From Leptospira biflexa serovar Patoc strain 'Patoc 1 (Paris)' (GTDB taxonomy: Bacteria > Spirochaetota > Leptospiria > Leptospirales > Leptospiraceae): DNA of 64,000 bases. Below the pieces are notes generated by a model, which saw only the letters and a program-made list of their open reading frames with translations, had not been told where the DNA came from and did not search any database. Made by a program: the position numbers and the translations under genes. Numbering within the stretch: position 1 is the stretch's first letter; each line of letters begins with the position of its first letter. The stretch is taken from the NCBI RefSeq assembly GCF_000017685.1, contig NC_010602.1, forward strand, positions 186,001 through 250,000, in the 5' to 3' direction. Below, piece after piece: positions 17,865 to 26,311 of this stretch.

Positions 17865-18107
17865 GATGACTGTTTAAAAAATGGATCTATAAAGTCACCT
17901 AACAAAGTTTCAAAGATTGAAAATGGGAAATTTCTTTCCATACAATCGGTAATCAAATTGTCATTTGATACAAATGATCATTAAAATAGATTTCCAAGGA
18001 TGAGGGCTTTGCTACTAAAAATTAGATCCATAACTTTTTTGCTCTCATCTATAGACAATTGCAGATAAGGCTATGAATCTGATTCTTTGATCTTTTTTCT
18101 GAATTGA

Positions 18108-18581
18108 TTAAGATACTTTTACATGACCTGCAAGTGGGAATCCCGATTCCAAATATGTTTTGAGATTGGAAAGAACACTTGGCCATCCTGCAGAAATACC
18201 ATTGTACATCTGTGGGTCTAAGTCTTCGTGGTTGACAACCAAACGGACGAGCCCATTGGCATAAGGTTCAATGTCGAAGGTGACACGAGAATGTTTGGAT
18301 TCGTCGGAGATTTCCTCCGGTCTTGCCCATGTGATCACAAGTTTGTTAGGTGGGTTTACGACGATCACTTTTCCCATAAGGTCAACTGTTTTCGCATCGT
18401 CCATTCTTACATGTTTCCATTCAGAACCTACCTTCCATTCTGAAACATTGACGTGTGCTGGATTTTTTGCCAGTGGATCCGACCAATACTTTTTTGTCAC
18501 CTCTGGATTGGTGATGGCATTCCATACCTTTTCTGGTGTGCTTAGAATAAAAGTCACATAAACGAAGTTACGTGGTTCCAT
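18108..18581 (-). CDS. SRPBCC/AHSA1-like domain protein
   Basis: A 157-residue START-like fold protein: VYVTFILSTPEKVWNAITNPEVTKKYW is the characteristic opening, and VRLVVNHEDLDPQMYNGISAGWPSVLSNLKTYLESG the closing helix. Such proteins form a hydrophobic cavity for a small ligand. Their genes commonly follow an ArsR-type regulator, as here, where the two genes overlap by 14 bases. The exact ligand and role are unknown. Confidence 0.87.
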   Translation of the reverse strand: MEPRNFVYVTFILSTPEKVWNAITNPEVTKKYWSDPLAKNPAHVNVSEWKVGSEWKHVRMDDAKTVDLMGKVIVVNPPNKLVITWARPEEISDESKHSRVTFDIEPYANGLVRLVVNHEDLDPQMYNGISAGWPSVLSNLKTYLESGFPLAGHVKVS

Positions 18582-18912
18582 GATTTTCTCCTTCTAATTG
18601 TTTTTTTAAATCGTGCATAAAACCTAAACGATTCTCTTCAAATTTCCGAACCCATCGTTCATACACTTCGTAGATCGGAACTGGGTTGATGAAATGTAGT
18701 TTTTCACGCCCTTTCCAAATAACAGTTATGAGGTTGGCATTGATTAAGATTTCAATGTGTTGGGTTGCTGATTGCCTTTGCATTTCAAGTTCTTCACATA
18801 ATTGGCCGAGAGTTTGTCCATTTTTCGAAAAGAGTAAATCAAGAACCTTCCGTCGATTCGGATCGGCCATTGCTTTGAAAACCAGATCAGTTCCTTTTCC
18901 TTCTTTGGGCAT
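18568..18912 (-). CDS. ArsR-family winged-helix transcriptional regulator
   Basis: From the ATG at 18912 the product has 114 residues and is a compact ArsR-type winged helix: VFKAMADPNRRKVLDLLFSKNGQTLGQLCEELEMQRQSATQHIEIL, then an aromatic wing (IWKGREKLHFIN). It has no cysteine pair typical of metal sensors, so it is of the DUF-type ArsR subset found with SRPBCC partners. The open frame extends upstream, but the promoter at 18918-18947 decides for this start and implies a leaderless or near-leaderless message. It is cotranscribed with the SRPBCC gene and is probably autoregulated. Confidence 0.85.
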   Translation of the reverse strand: MPKEGKGTDLVFKAMADPNRRKVLDLLFSKNGQTLGQLCEELEMQRQSATQHIEILINANLITVIWKGREKLHFINPVPIYEVYERWVRKFEENRLGFMHDLKKQLEGENHGTT

Positions 18913-18917
18913 TGGAA

Positions 18918-18947
18918 ATAATATGCAGGTATTTGCCTGCATGTCAA
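18918..18947 (-). promoter_or_regulatory. arsR promoter with operator palindrome in the spacer
   Basis: Reading the minus strand, a perfect -35 box TTGACA (18942-18947) and a -10 box TATTAT (18918-18923) are separated by 18 bases. The spacer is almost filled by the palindrome CCTGCAT/ATGCAGG arms at 18923-18929 and 18936-18942 with a 6-base centre. A repressor dimer bound there would block polymerase. The expected transcription start is at or next to the A of the arsR ATG at 18912. Confidence 0.7.
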
Positions 18948-19346
18948 GGAAGAAATACAGTTTAATTGGGAAAAAGTTGAGAACCAGTGGAGAAATCGTT
19001 GGAAATCGTGCTGGGATTAGGTGATGAGGCGGAGTTGAAAATGACACATCGCTTCCATTGCATTTGATGGGGAAAGGTAGAGTTGTACCCAATTACAGAT
19101 TTCGTCGTCTAATTGCAATTTTAGATGGTTAAACGAACTCAATCCTATTACTTGAGAATCGACATCGAATATATAGAATCTAAAATAAAATGAAAAAGAA
19201 TCATACTTTAAATAATGATGTAGTGTCTATCAAGAAATTTATAAACAATCAAAACAGTATCTCATTAAATATAGTTTTGAATATTCTTTCTTGATCTTTG
19301 AGGATTTAAAAATCTTATAGGAAGACAAACAAATCCAGGAATTTTA
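18948..19346. other. AT-rich stretch without a supported gene
   Basis: About 400 bases between the arsR promoter and the next gene. Open frames continue leftward from the arsR side but contain no recognisable protein, and the region grows AT-rich toward 19346. One 34-codon frame at 19190-19294 has no ribosome-binding site. I see no tRNA or structured RNA. A CAGGAA site at about 19335 serves the following gene. Confidence 0.5.
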
Positions 19347-19838
19347 ATGAATCAAAATAAATTACAATCGTTGATGTTATGCCTCCTTTTCTATTCAAAT
19401 GTTTCTGTTTATCCCGTAACTCCAGAAACCATACATATCATCATCTCAGAAGACAAAACCATGTTATCGGAATGGGAGATACCTGAGGAGCTTACCTTAG
19501 ATACTTTAGAGAGTAAGATCGGTACACATGATAGAACAAATGAAACGGAAGACAGCATCAAGTATATTTGGGATCATTTAGGGATCGTTGCAAAATTTAG
19601 CAAAAACTCAAAATTTTTAAATAAACTAACAGTTTTTTATGCAACAACCTTAAAAAATGAGGAACCAAAACAAAATTTCAAAGGGAAAATGAACTTTTTT
19701 AGTTCTGATCCAAATCAAAAAGTTGAAGCTACCTATAAAGGTTGGATTTGCCGATTTAAACTTGGAAATAGAAGTTTATATGGTATATGTAAAGGTGAAA
19801 ATAGAAATTTAGAACAAATTGATATTCTTTCGAAATAA
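19347..19838 (+). CDS. Hypothetical exported protein
   Basis: This 163-residue protein has a likely signal peptide (QSLMLCLLFYSNVSVYPV) and a mature region starting TPETIHIIISEDK. It is mixed alpha/beta and has a single late Cys pair (GWICRF and YGICKG), possibly a disulfide. I do not recognise a family. A ribosome-binding site (CCAGGAA) is present. It stands in a low-GC patch of unknown genes, with long intergenic gaps on either side, which fits accessory rather than core content. Confidence 0.6.
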   Translation: MNQNKLQSLMLCLLFYSNVSVYPVTPETIHIIISEDKTMLSEWEIPEELTLDTLESKIGTHDRTNETEDSIKYIWDHLGIVAKFSKNSKFLNKLTVFYATTLKNEEPKQNFKGKMNFFSSDPNQKVEATYKGWICRFKLGNRSLYGICKGENRNLEQIDILSK

Positions 19839-19852
19839 AATCTATTTTCTAA

Positions 19853-19893
19853 ATACATTCGATGATTCTGCAAGATTCATATAACGAATGTAT
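19853..19893. repeat. Long imperfect hairpin downstream of the hypothetical gene
   Basis: ATACATTCG (19853-19861) and CGAATGTAT (19885-19893) form a perfect 9-base stem. Inside, ATGA/TCAT and TCT/AGA extend it with bulges. It lies 14 bases after the stop codon at 19838 but no T-run follows, so it may be a rho-independent-like stop, an RNA-stability element, or chance in AT-rich DNA. Confidence 0.35.
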
Positions 19894-19929
19894 ATCGAAA
19901 AAGAAGATTGAATTCAAAAGGAGCCTATC

Positions 19930-20031
19930 TTGGACAATGATGATTTTTGTTGCGTCATGAACAAGTATTTTGATTTCGTGAAATTTGTTTTTATCATTGC
20001 AATTCCAATTCATGTTCCAAAATGCATCTAA
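19930..20031 (+). CDS. Possible 33-residue small protein
   Basis: A TTG-initiated frame encodes a short peptide with a hydrophilic start (MDNDDFCC) and a hydrophobic end (FVKFVFIIAIPIHVPKCI). The support is a strong Shine-Dalgarno (AAAAGGAG) six bases ahead of the TTG. Length and AT-rich composition make chance possible, and there is no homology evidence. It is followed by a small inverted repeat (TTCACA/TGTGAA at 20034-20048). Confidence 0.3.
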   Translation: MDNDDFCCVMNKYFDFVKFVFIIAIPIHVPKCI

Positions 20032-20083
20032 CGTTCACAATGTGTGAATTGCTTGAAGCAAACATTTTTTATAGGAAAATAAA

Positions 20084-20647
20084 ATGAAATTACCTAAATT
20101 TATTTTGAGCTCTATTTTACTTCTTTCTATCTCTGCCTTCGCAAATCCTAATCCTCGTCCAATCATTCAAAAAGATAAAAATGATTGTTGGGTCATTTCA
20201 GCAAGTGCTGTCATCGAGAGGGGGAAATCCAGTCCAGCTACAGATGTATTGCTGATTCCAATTTTTAAAGGGTCGGGAAATCCTGTTGAATATACCGAAC
20301 TCAGAAAGATAACGGATCCGCAATACAAAGGGGAATCCATTATGCAATTTTGTGCATGGAAGGCGAAAGGTCAAAGGCGAGAGGATGTTTTACTTGAAAT
20401 CCTTAAATTTTACAAAACGAGTCTTTTAGCGGATAAGGATATCTATCAGGCTGATAATGTTGATTCGGATGGAACAACAGCGGAACTTACCTATCAGATA
20501 AAAATTGGAAATGCAAGGGGAAGTATTCGTTTTTTGATTCCAGATTCAGAACGTTTGGATTGGGATTCCAATCAGCTACAAAAATTAAAAATCAAAAATA
20601 CAAATTCACCTATTTACTTTAGTATCGGTATGGGATTCCCCAATTGA
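20084..20647 (+). CDS. Hypothetical exported protein
   Basis: A 187-residue product with a convincing signal peptide (LPKFILSSILLLSISAFA, cleaved before NPNPR). The mature part is rich in charged residues with beta-strand-like alternation and has two Cys residues (NDCWVISA and QFCAWK) that could pair. No family is recognised. An AGGAAAATAAA site precedes the ATG. It shares low GC and isolation with its neighbours. Confidence 0.62.
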   Translation: MKLPKFILSSILLLSISAFANPNPRPIIQKDKNDCWVISASAVIERGKSSPATDVLLIPIFKGSGNPVEYTELRKITDPQYKGESIMQFCAWKAKGQRREDVLLEILKFYKTSLLADKDIYQADNVDSDGTTAELTYQIKIGNARGSIRFLIPDSERLDWDSNQLQKLKIKNTNSPIYFSIGMGFPN

Positions 20648-20683
20648 TGGTAAGAAAGAATTGTAATTTGAGAAAGTATTGAT

Positions 20684-21223
20684 TTAACTCCGTTTCCCAC
20701 GAAAGAGTTTCATCAAATCTCTCTGAATCAATCTACATTCATATCGAAAAAACAATAAACTAATTCCGTAAATGAGGATCATCATTGAAGATAAAATAAT
20801 TTTATCTTTCAGTGGTTTGTGTGATATGATCGAGTTGAGTAAAAGGATAAAGAAAAAAGTAATAAGTACTGCCAATGCAATGAAAATATTGTATTCCATT
20901 CTCAGTTTTATCTTTAGGAATAATTTTTCTTCATGCATTGTAAAGTTTACAATGATGAATGGTTGGAAATCATTTCGATAGTCTATCTTCCTATACATCT
21001 TAATTTGAGTTCCAACTATTTCCTCAATATGATAATTGGATTTTCCAAATCTTAATAATCCTTTTTGATCCGTTCTATTAATTATCGCAGTCAGATCTTC
21101 AATGGACAATTTTGAGCTTAAAGAAAATGTTTCAAAATGGATGGGGTATTCTTCTAAAATGAAGCGTATGAAAATTTTTTTGAGCCTTTTAAAAACAAGA
21201 TTTATTATATGTTTTAACAACAT
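20684..21223 (-). CDS. Hypothetical membrane protein
   Basis: The 179-residue protein has a soluble N-terminal half with beta-rich character (KSNYHIEEIVGTQIKMYRK). Near the C-terminus there are two transmembrane helices (IFIALAVLITFFFILLLNSI and IILSSMMILIYGISLLFF) and a basic tail. I do not recognise it. It converges on the preceding exported protein gene, with 36 bases between the stops. Confidence 0.55.
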   Translation of the reverse strand: MLLKHIINLVFKRLKKIFIRFILEEYPIHFETFSLSSKLSIEDLTAIINRTDQKGLLRFGKSNYHIEEIVGTQIKMYRKIDYRNDFQPFIIVNFTMHEEKLFLKIKLRMEYNIFIALAVLITFFFILLLNSIISHKPLKDKIILSSMMILIYGISLLFFRYECRLIQRDLMKLFRGKRS

Positions 21224-21282
21224 AGGACTTCACTGATTTCAATAATTCAAAGAAGCGACCTTTCTAGGATTGCACTCCTCCA

Positions 21283-23298
21283 TTAATCAATCGCTATCCC
21301 TTCCTGTTTCAATAAATCCAAAAACTCTGACTCCGTGACAAGTTTTACACCCAGTTCCGTGGCCTTGTCCAATTTGGAGCCGGCGCCTGGGCCGTAGAGT
21401 AAGTGAGTGGTTTTAGAGGAAACACTTGTTACTTTTTTGCCACCATGTTTCGTAATGAGGTCCATGGCAAGGTCACGAGGTTGGAAGTTTTCAAAACTTC
21501 CTGTGACACACCAACTTTGACCAACAAACGGTTGCAAGTCGCTTTTTTCGGTTTCGTCTGCTTGGAATTTAAGTCCGAGTTTCTTGAGCGTGGCGACTAA
21601 TTTCAAAGTTTCTTTGTCTTTGAGATGAGTGAGTAAAGCTTCGATGGTTCTTGGGCCAATTCCATGAATGGCTTTTAGGTCTTCGTTTGCTGTTTTGGAT
21701 TTGGAAAGGGTGAGGAGTTTGTCCCAGGAATCATATCCATTTTCAATGAGAATTTCTGTGACTTTGGGGCCTACTTCATTTAGGCCGATAGAAGGAAGTG
21801 TGAAACGAAAGTCTTTTTCTTTGGATTTTTCTATGGCATCGAATATGATTTTGACTGATTTTTCACCAAATCCATCTAACTCAAGTAAGGTTGGTTTATA
21901 TTTTTCTAATGTATATAAATCGGGAATGTCTTTGACCCAACCTTTCTCAAAAAAAATCTGAATTTGCCTTTCCCCGAGACCTTCGATGTTCATCTGTTTT
22001 TTACTACAAAAAAAGATGAGTTGGTTGAGCTTTCGTTCTGGGCAATGCCTGTTTGTGCAAAAGAAATCCACTGAATCGTCCACTTTCGTTAACTTTGTGT
22101 TACACGATGGACATTGGTTTGGTAGGACAAATATCGTTTTTGGTGGAAAGGTCACTTTTTCCACGGCAGGAATGATTTCTCCTCGTTTGGAGATCAGTAC
22201 TTTTGCTCCAATGCCGGCACCGAGTTGGTTAATATAGTCTTGGTTGTGTAAGGTGGCGTAAGTGACCGTGGTTCCTGCAAGGGAAATCGGAGTCACTTTG
22301 GCACGTGGCGTGACTTTTCCTGTGCGACCAATGGCAAAATCAATTTCTTCGATCGTTGATTCCTTGAGTAAGGCATCAAATTTAAATGCCCTTGCCCACC
22401 TTGGAGAATGGCTTGTTTCACCCAAACTTTCTCGTAAGTTCAACGAATCCAATTTGATGACAAGTCCATCGACGGGGAATGGCATTTTATCTTTCTTTTT
22501 GCGAAAGGATTCAATTTCTCTTAGGAGTTTTTTACCAGTAAGGATCGTAGTATCTGGTGCGAGAGGGAATTTTTCTTTTTTTAATAAACTTAAAATGTCT
22601 TTATGAGTATTGATCCCTTTTCTAGAGCTAGAAAAATAAACATCATATACATAGATTCGTAACGGACGTTTGGCGACATCTAATGGGTCTTTTTGTTTGA
22701 TCGAACCTGCCGCCAAATTCCTAGGATTGGCAAACTTGCCACCATATTCTTCGTTGAATTCTTCAAAATCAGCGAAGGTCATAAAAATTTCTCCGCGGAC
22801 AGTCAGGTTCATCTCTTCAGAAAGAGTATGTGGGATGGTTGAAATGGTTTTTACGTTTTCTGTGACGACATCACCGATTCCACCAGAACCTCTTGTCACA
22901 CAATTGGTGAGTTTTCCCTTTTCGTAGTATAACAAGATAGAGGCGCCATCAATTTTCCATTCCAGGGAATAGTTTTCTTCGATCCCCGTTTTTTCTAACC
23001 ACTCTGAGAGTTCGGTTTCGTTATATGTGTTTTCTAAGGATAATACAGGTACTTTGTGTTTGAATTTGCTAAATTGGGGGCTTAGGTCAGATCCTACTTG
23101 TGCGGTGGGAGAGGATACGTCAGCTAAATCTGGATTTTCACTTTCGAGTTTTTGGAGTTCTTTGACAAGGATATCAAATTCTTTGTCAGTGATGACAGGT
23201 GCATTTTCTTTGTAATACAAATCATTATGACGACCAATTTCTTTACGAAGTGTAATGATTCGTTTTTTAGGATCCTCGGCTTTTGTTTTTTTAGCCAA
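21283..23298 (-). CDS. ligA: NAD-dependent DNA ligase LigA
   Basis: The complete 671-residue ligase seals nicks during replication and repair using NAD+. In order there are an Ia domain (YYKENAPVITDKEFD), an adenylation domain with the nucleophile Lys115 in KIDG, an OB fold (ARAKVTPISLAGTTV), and a four-Cys zinc finger (CPSC...CTNRHC). HhH motifs (LDGFGEKS, IHGIGPRT) and a C-terminal BRCT domain (CVTGSFENF to LL) follow. The start is TTG, directly after the TGA of the M23 gene (TGATTG), so translation is probably coupled. Confidence 0.97.
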   Translation of the reverse strand: MAKKTKAEDPKKRIITLRKEIGRHNDLYYKENAPVITDKEFDILVKELQKLESENPDLADVSSPTAQVGSDLSPQFSKFKHKVPVLSLENTYNETELSEWLEKTGIEENYSLEWKIDGASILLYYEKGKLTNCVTRGSGGIGDVVTENVKTISTIPHTLSEEMNLTVRGEIFMTFADFEEFNEEYGGKFANPRNLAAGSIKQKDPLDVAKRPLRIYVYDVYFSSSRKGINTHKDILSLLKKEKFPLAPDTTILTGKKLLREIESFRKKKDKMPFPVDGLVIKLDSLNLRESLGETSHSPRWARAFKFDALLKESTIEEIDFAIGRTGKVTPRAKVTPISLAGTTVTYATLHNQDYINQLGAGIGAKVLISKRGEIIPAVEKVTFPPKTIFVLPNQCPSCNTKLTKVDDSVDFFCTNRHCPERKLNQLIFFCSKKQMNIEGLGERQIQIFFEKGWVKDIPDLYTLEKYKPTLLELDGFGEKSVKIIFDAIEKSKEKDFRFTLPSIGLNEVGPKVTEILIENGYDSWDKLLTLSKSKTANEDLKAIHGIGPRTIEALLTHLKDKETLKLVATLKKLGLKFQADETEKSDLQPFVGQSWCVTGSFENFQPRDLAMDLITKHGGKKVTSVSSKTTHLLYGPGAGSKLDKATELGVKLVTESEFLDLLKQEGIAID

Positions 23299-24312
23299 TC
23301 AGTAAACTCCAGCTTGCATGTACTGTTCTGGATCGGTTTTTCCTTCTTCCGAAATGAAAATTTCATAATGTAGGTGAGGCCCTGTTACGTTACCAGTGGC
23401 TCCTACTTCTGCAATTTGTTCCCCAGCTTTTACTTCTTGGCCTGACCTTACATAAATTCTAGAACAGTGACCGTATAACGTACTAAAGCCGAAGTCATGT
23501 TGGATGATGACATGGTGGCCATACCCAACATTGGAATAAGTGACACGAACCACACGACCAGGTGCAGAAGCATATATTGGTGTACCCGTAGCATTTGCCA
23601 TGTCCAAACCGTCGTGGTATTCCCAGTAACCAGTGGTAGGTGACTTACGCATTCCAAATGGAGAAGTTAAATTATACGAATACATGGGATTGAAGAGGGG
23701 AGATCTAGAGAGAATATCTGAACGTTGGTATAAAAATTGAAAATTGGCTTCCACCAAACGTTGGTAATTGTCCATTCGATGTTTCAATCGTCTGAGTTCA
23801 TAGATCTCATTTAGATATTTTCGTCCCACATCTAATTGTTTGTCCTCTTTTTCTTCTTTTTGGAGTGTGTCGATTGCGGAAGATTCAATCCAATCTTCCG
23901 TTGGGATTTTTAAAAGTTCGTCATCTTGTCCATCAATCAAAGTGAAGAGTTCCAACATGTTTTCGTTCAATTTAGAATACTCTTCTTTCATTTCTTCTAA
24001 TTGGTTCGCATGGGTGATGTAAGTATCAAAATAAGTTCCGTATATTTTGGAGAGTTGGTTGATTTGTGTTTGAGTATTATTGGAGCGAACAATTCCAAAA
24101 ATTGCTAAACTCAATAGACCTAAAGTGAGGCCTAAAAAAAATAGGATGGTAAAGTGGGAAATTTGAAAGTGGAAAGAACTGTCATAACCATGAGGAATGA
24201 CAAGAATGGTCATCCGTTGGTGACCTTTTTCTTTCACCTTATCAATCTGTTTCTTGATTTTCGGATTGTCTTGTGAAAAAACAGACGTAATCTCTTTAAT
24301 TTTTTTCTTCAT
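23299..24312 (-). CDS. M23 family metallopeptidase (membrane-anchored)
   Basis: A 337-residue protein with a basic cytoplasmic N-terminus, one helix (FTILFFLGLTLGLLSLAIFGIV), a coiled-coil periplasmic region and a C-terminal M23 domain. The zinc ligands are in the H-x-x-x-D pair YHDGLDMAN and in the GPHLHYEIF motif. It is likely to be a peptidoglycan endopeptidase, or an activator of amidases like EnvC or NlpD, acting in cell-wall growth. Its start codon shares the CATG with the divergent SanA-like gene. An AGGA site lies 12 bases upstream. Confidence 0.93.
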   Translation of the reverse strand: MKKKIKEITSVFSQDNPKIKKQIDKVKEKGHQRMTILVIPHGYDSSFHFQISHFTILFFLGLTLGLLSLAIFGIVRSNNTQTQINQLSKIYGTYFDTYITHANQLEEMKEEYSKLNENMLELFTLIDGQDDELLKIPTEDWIESSAIDTLQKEEKEDKQLDVGRKYLNEIYELRRLKHRMDNYQRLVEANFQFLYQRSDILSRSPLFNPMYSYNLTSPFGMRKSPTTGYWEYHDGLDMANATGTPIYASAPGRVVRVTYSNVGYGHHVIIQHDFGFSTLYGHCSRIYVRSGQEVKAGEQIAEVGATGNVTGPHLHYEIFISEEGKTDPEQYMQAGVY

Positions 24313-25048
24313 GACGAACCGCGATTCCTACATAAATAAGACGCTCCGATTCCTTTCCAGGGTCAAGTGGAAATCCCTGTTTCTGGGTTTCATACTGGTT
24401 TTTGGAATTCTTGGTTTTGTCTCATTGGCTTCCAATTTAGGATTTTGGATTGTCTACCAGAACTCCATTCACACAAACAATCCCTCGGAAATCCCTGAAG
24501 CAGAAGTGGCGATCGTTCCAGGAGCCGCTGTGTATGGAAAAATTCCTTCTCCCATCCTCATGGACCGACTGGTCTGTGGATTGGATTTGTACAAACAAGG
24601 TAAGGTCAAAAAGATTTTACTATCAGGTGATAACGGAAAGTCGGATTACAACGAATTAAGGCCAATGTTGGAATACATGTTGTCCCATGAAGTCAGACCA
24701 GAAGATATATTTGTAGACCATGCTGGATTTCGGACGCTTGATACTTTGATCCGAGCCAAAGAAGTGTTTTTGGTGAAAAAGGCAATTTTTGTAAGCCAAT
24801 CCTTCTTTTTACCACGAGCGATTTATTTAGGTAAAGAACTAGAACTCGAGTTATACGGTTACGAGTGTAATTTGCGAACGTATAAAAAAGAAACTTATTA
24901 TTTGTTTCGTGAATTTTCTGCACGTATGCTCGCTTGGTGGGACATTCAATGGGACACTCCACCCAAATACTTGGGTGAACCGTATCCAATCGAGGGAAGT
25001 GGGATCAGTACTTGGAAAGGATCTATTCCCGTATCAATTCCCAAATGA
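24311..25048 (+). CDS. SanA/YdcF-like (DUF218) membrane protein
   Basis: This protein of about 245 residues has an N-terminal helix (SLFLGFILVFGILGFVSLASNLGFWIV) and a DUF218 domain. The domain's markers are AIVPGAAVYG at the start, KKILLSGDNGKSDYNE in the middle and GFRTLDTLIRAKEVF and VSQSFFLPRAIYLG later. SanA and ElyC of enteric bacteria influence envelope integrity and peptidoglycan or polyprenol metabolism. I prefer the ATG at 24311, whose first three bases overlap the M23 gene's start codon on the other strand; a longer TTG-initiated frame from 24254 is possible. Confidence 0.82.
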   Translation: MTNRDSYINKTLRFLSRVKWKSLFLGFILVFGILGFVSLASNLGFWIVYQNSIHTNNPSEIPEAEVAIVPGAAVYGKIPSPILMDRLVCGLDLYKQGKVKKILLSGDNGKSDYNELRPMLEYMLSHEVRPEDIFVDHAGFRTLDTLIRAKEVFLVKKAIFVSQSFFLPRAIYLGKELELELYGYECNLRTYKKETYYLFREFSARMLAWWDIQWDTPPKYLGEPYPIEGSGISTWKGSIPVSIPK

Positions 25049-26091
25049 CTGTTTCTAGAAAACATAATCTCCTTTCGATTCAAACGATGATTGTTAGTTT
25101 TGTTTCCATTGGAATCTTTTCTTGGATACCCAAACAATTGTTCTCCTCCCAGATGGAAGCAAAGGTGTTTAATTTTGGATTTTATCATTTAAGTTTAAAT
25201 CCATGGACAAATAGTACACCGTTAGATCAGTTTTTGACACCATGGTTTCTTTGGGTATCTAGACTCGTGAATCGTCCTGAAGATGTTGTTCTTATACTGG
25301 ATTGCATAACAATCTTTTCCGGTGTTTTTCTTGTTATGTATTTTTCACATCGAGTGCATTGGTCATTTGCGTTAGGTTTATCGTTTTTACTCTCTTCATC
25401 TCCCCTTTTTTTAATTTTTCAAACATGGCTTGGTTTTTCTGATCCAATCACATTTTTACTAATCTCCTTGTATCTGATTCTTTTATATAGTGAATTGAAA
25501 ACGAAGCTAAAAGTTTTTTTGTTATCACTGGTTTTATTTTTAGGACAAACAAATCATTTTTTTCAAGTATTAGCCATTGTTTCCGTTCTCAATGTTTCTT
25601 TTTTGATTTATCATAAAGAAAAAATCAAAGAATTGATCTTTGTCATGATGTTAGCTTTCTTCATGTATGTTTTATTTTTGATTTTTATATTGAATCATAC
25701 TGCGATTGTTTGGAACCAAACGCGTGTTTCTGTATTTTCTCAGATGTGGGGGAAAGAATTTATACGCATGAACACGTCTGAACCATTCCTTGGAACTCTC
25801 GGTCTTTTTCATGGTTTATGGCCAGTTGTCCTTTTTTTATTGATTCGAATGCCAATTTCAATTTTAGCCTTCGTATTTTGTTATTTAATTTCGATGTTAA
25901 CTTATGATACGGGGCGTGTATTTGCGATTTTAACCACACCAATTTTCATTTTGTTTTCCATTGAAAATTGGAGAAAAGCCACCATTTCAGAACAACGTGT
26001 ATGGTATTTTTTAACGATTTTGTCTCCATTGATTTGTAGCTTCTACCCACTTTTTTATAAATGGGACGGAAAGATTATTTTTTTGCGATGA
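25045..26091 (+). CDS. Hypothetical polytopic membrane protein
   Basis: About nine or ten hydrophobic helices cover this 348-residue protein. Its start overlaps the SanA-like gene's stop (ATGA), so the pair is translationally coupled. The layout, with an N-terminal helix and then an extracytoplasmic loop containing NPWTNSTPLDQFLTPWF, recalls integral-membrane glycosyltransferases of the GT-C type, but no catalytic motif is certain. A polyprenol-linked envelope role would fit the DUF218 partner but is conjecture. Low-GC codon use is evident. Confidence 0.65.
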   Translation: MTVSRKHNLLSIQTMIVSFVSIGIFSWIPKQLFSSQMEAKVFNFGFYHLSLNPWTNSTPLDQFLTPWFLWVSRLVNRPEDVVLILDCITIFSGVFLVMYFSHRVHWSFALGLSFLLSSSPLFLIFQTWLGFSDPITFLLISLYLILLYSELKTKLKVFLLSLVLFLGQTNHFFQVLAIVSVLNVSFLIYHKEKIKELIFVMMLAFFMYVLFLIFILNHTAIVWNQTRVSVFSQMWGKEFIRMNTSEPFLGTLGLFHGLWPVVLFLLIRMPISILAFVFCYLISMLTYDTGRVFAILTTPIFILFSIENWRKATISEQRVWYFLTILSPLICSFYPLFYKWDGKIIFLR

Positions 26092-26311
26092 AGACTTACA
26101 TAAAAGAATGTTAGTCGTATGTGATAACTTTCGTAACTTGGTTTGCGAAAATTGAATGCAATCGTTCGATTCAATGTGAGTGCCATTTGGGATGGTCTTA
26201 TTTTTTTTATGAAAAAATAGGAAACAGATCTCTAAAATGGATGCGAAAGAATAAAATTTTTTAGTCCAATCTTCACACACAGTCTATAGCTTCTATTGAT
26301 AAGGTAAGAAA

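Noticed and set aside
19190..19294. 34-codon frame in the AT-rich gap
   Set aside because: It has no ribosome-binding site, is dominated by Asn/Ile/Lys as expected for AT-rich non-coding DNA, and overlaps no signal.
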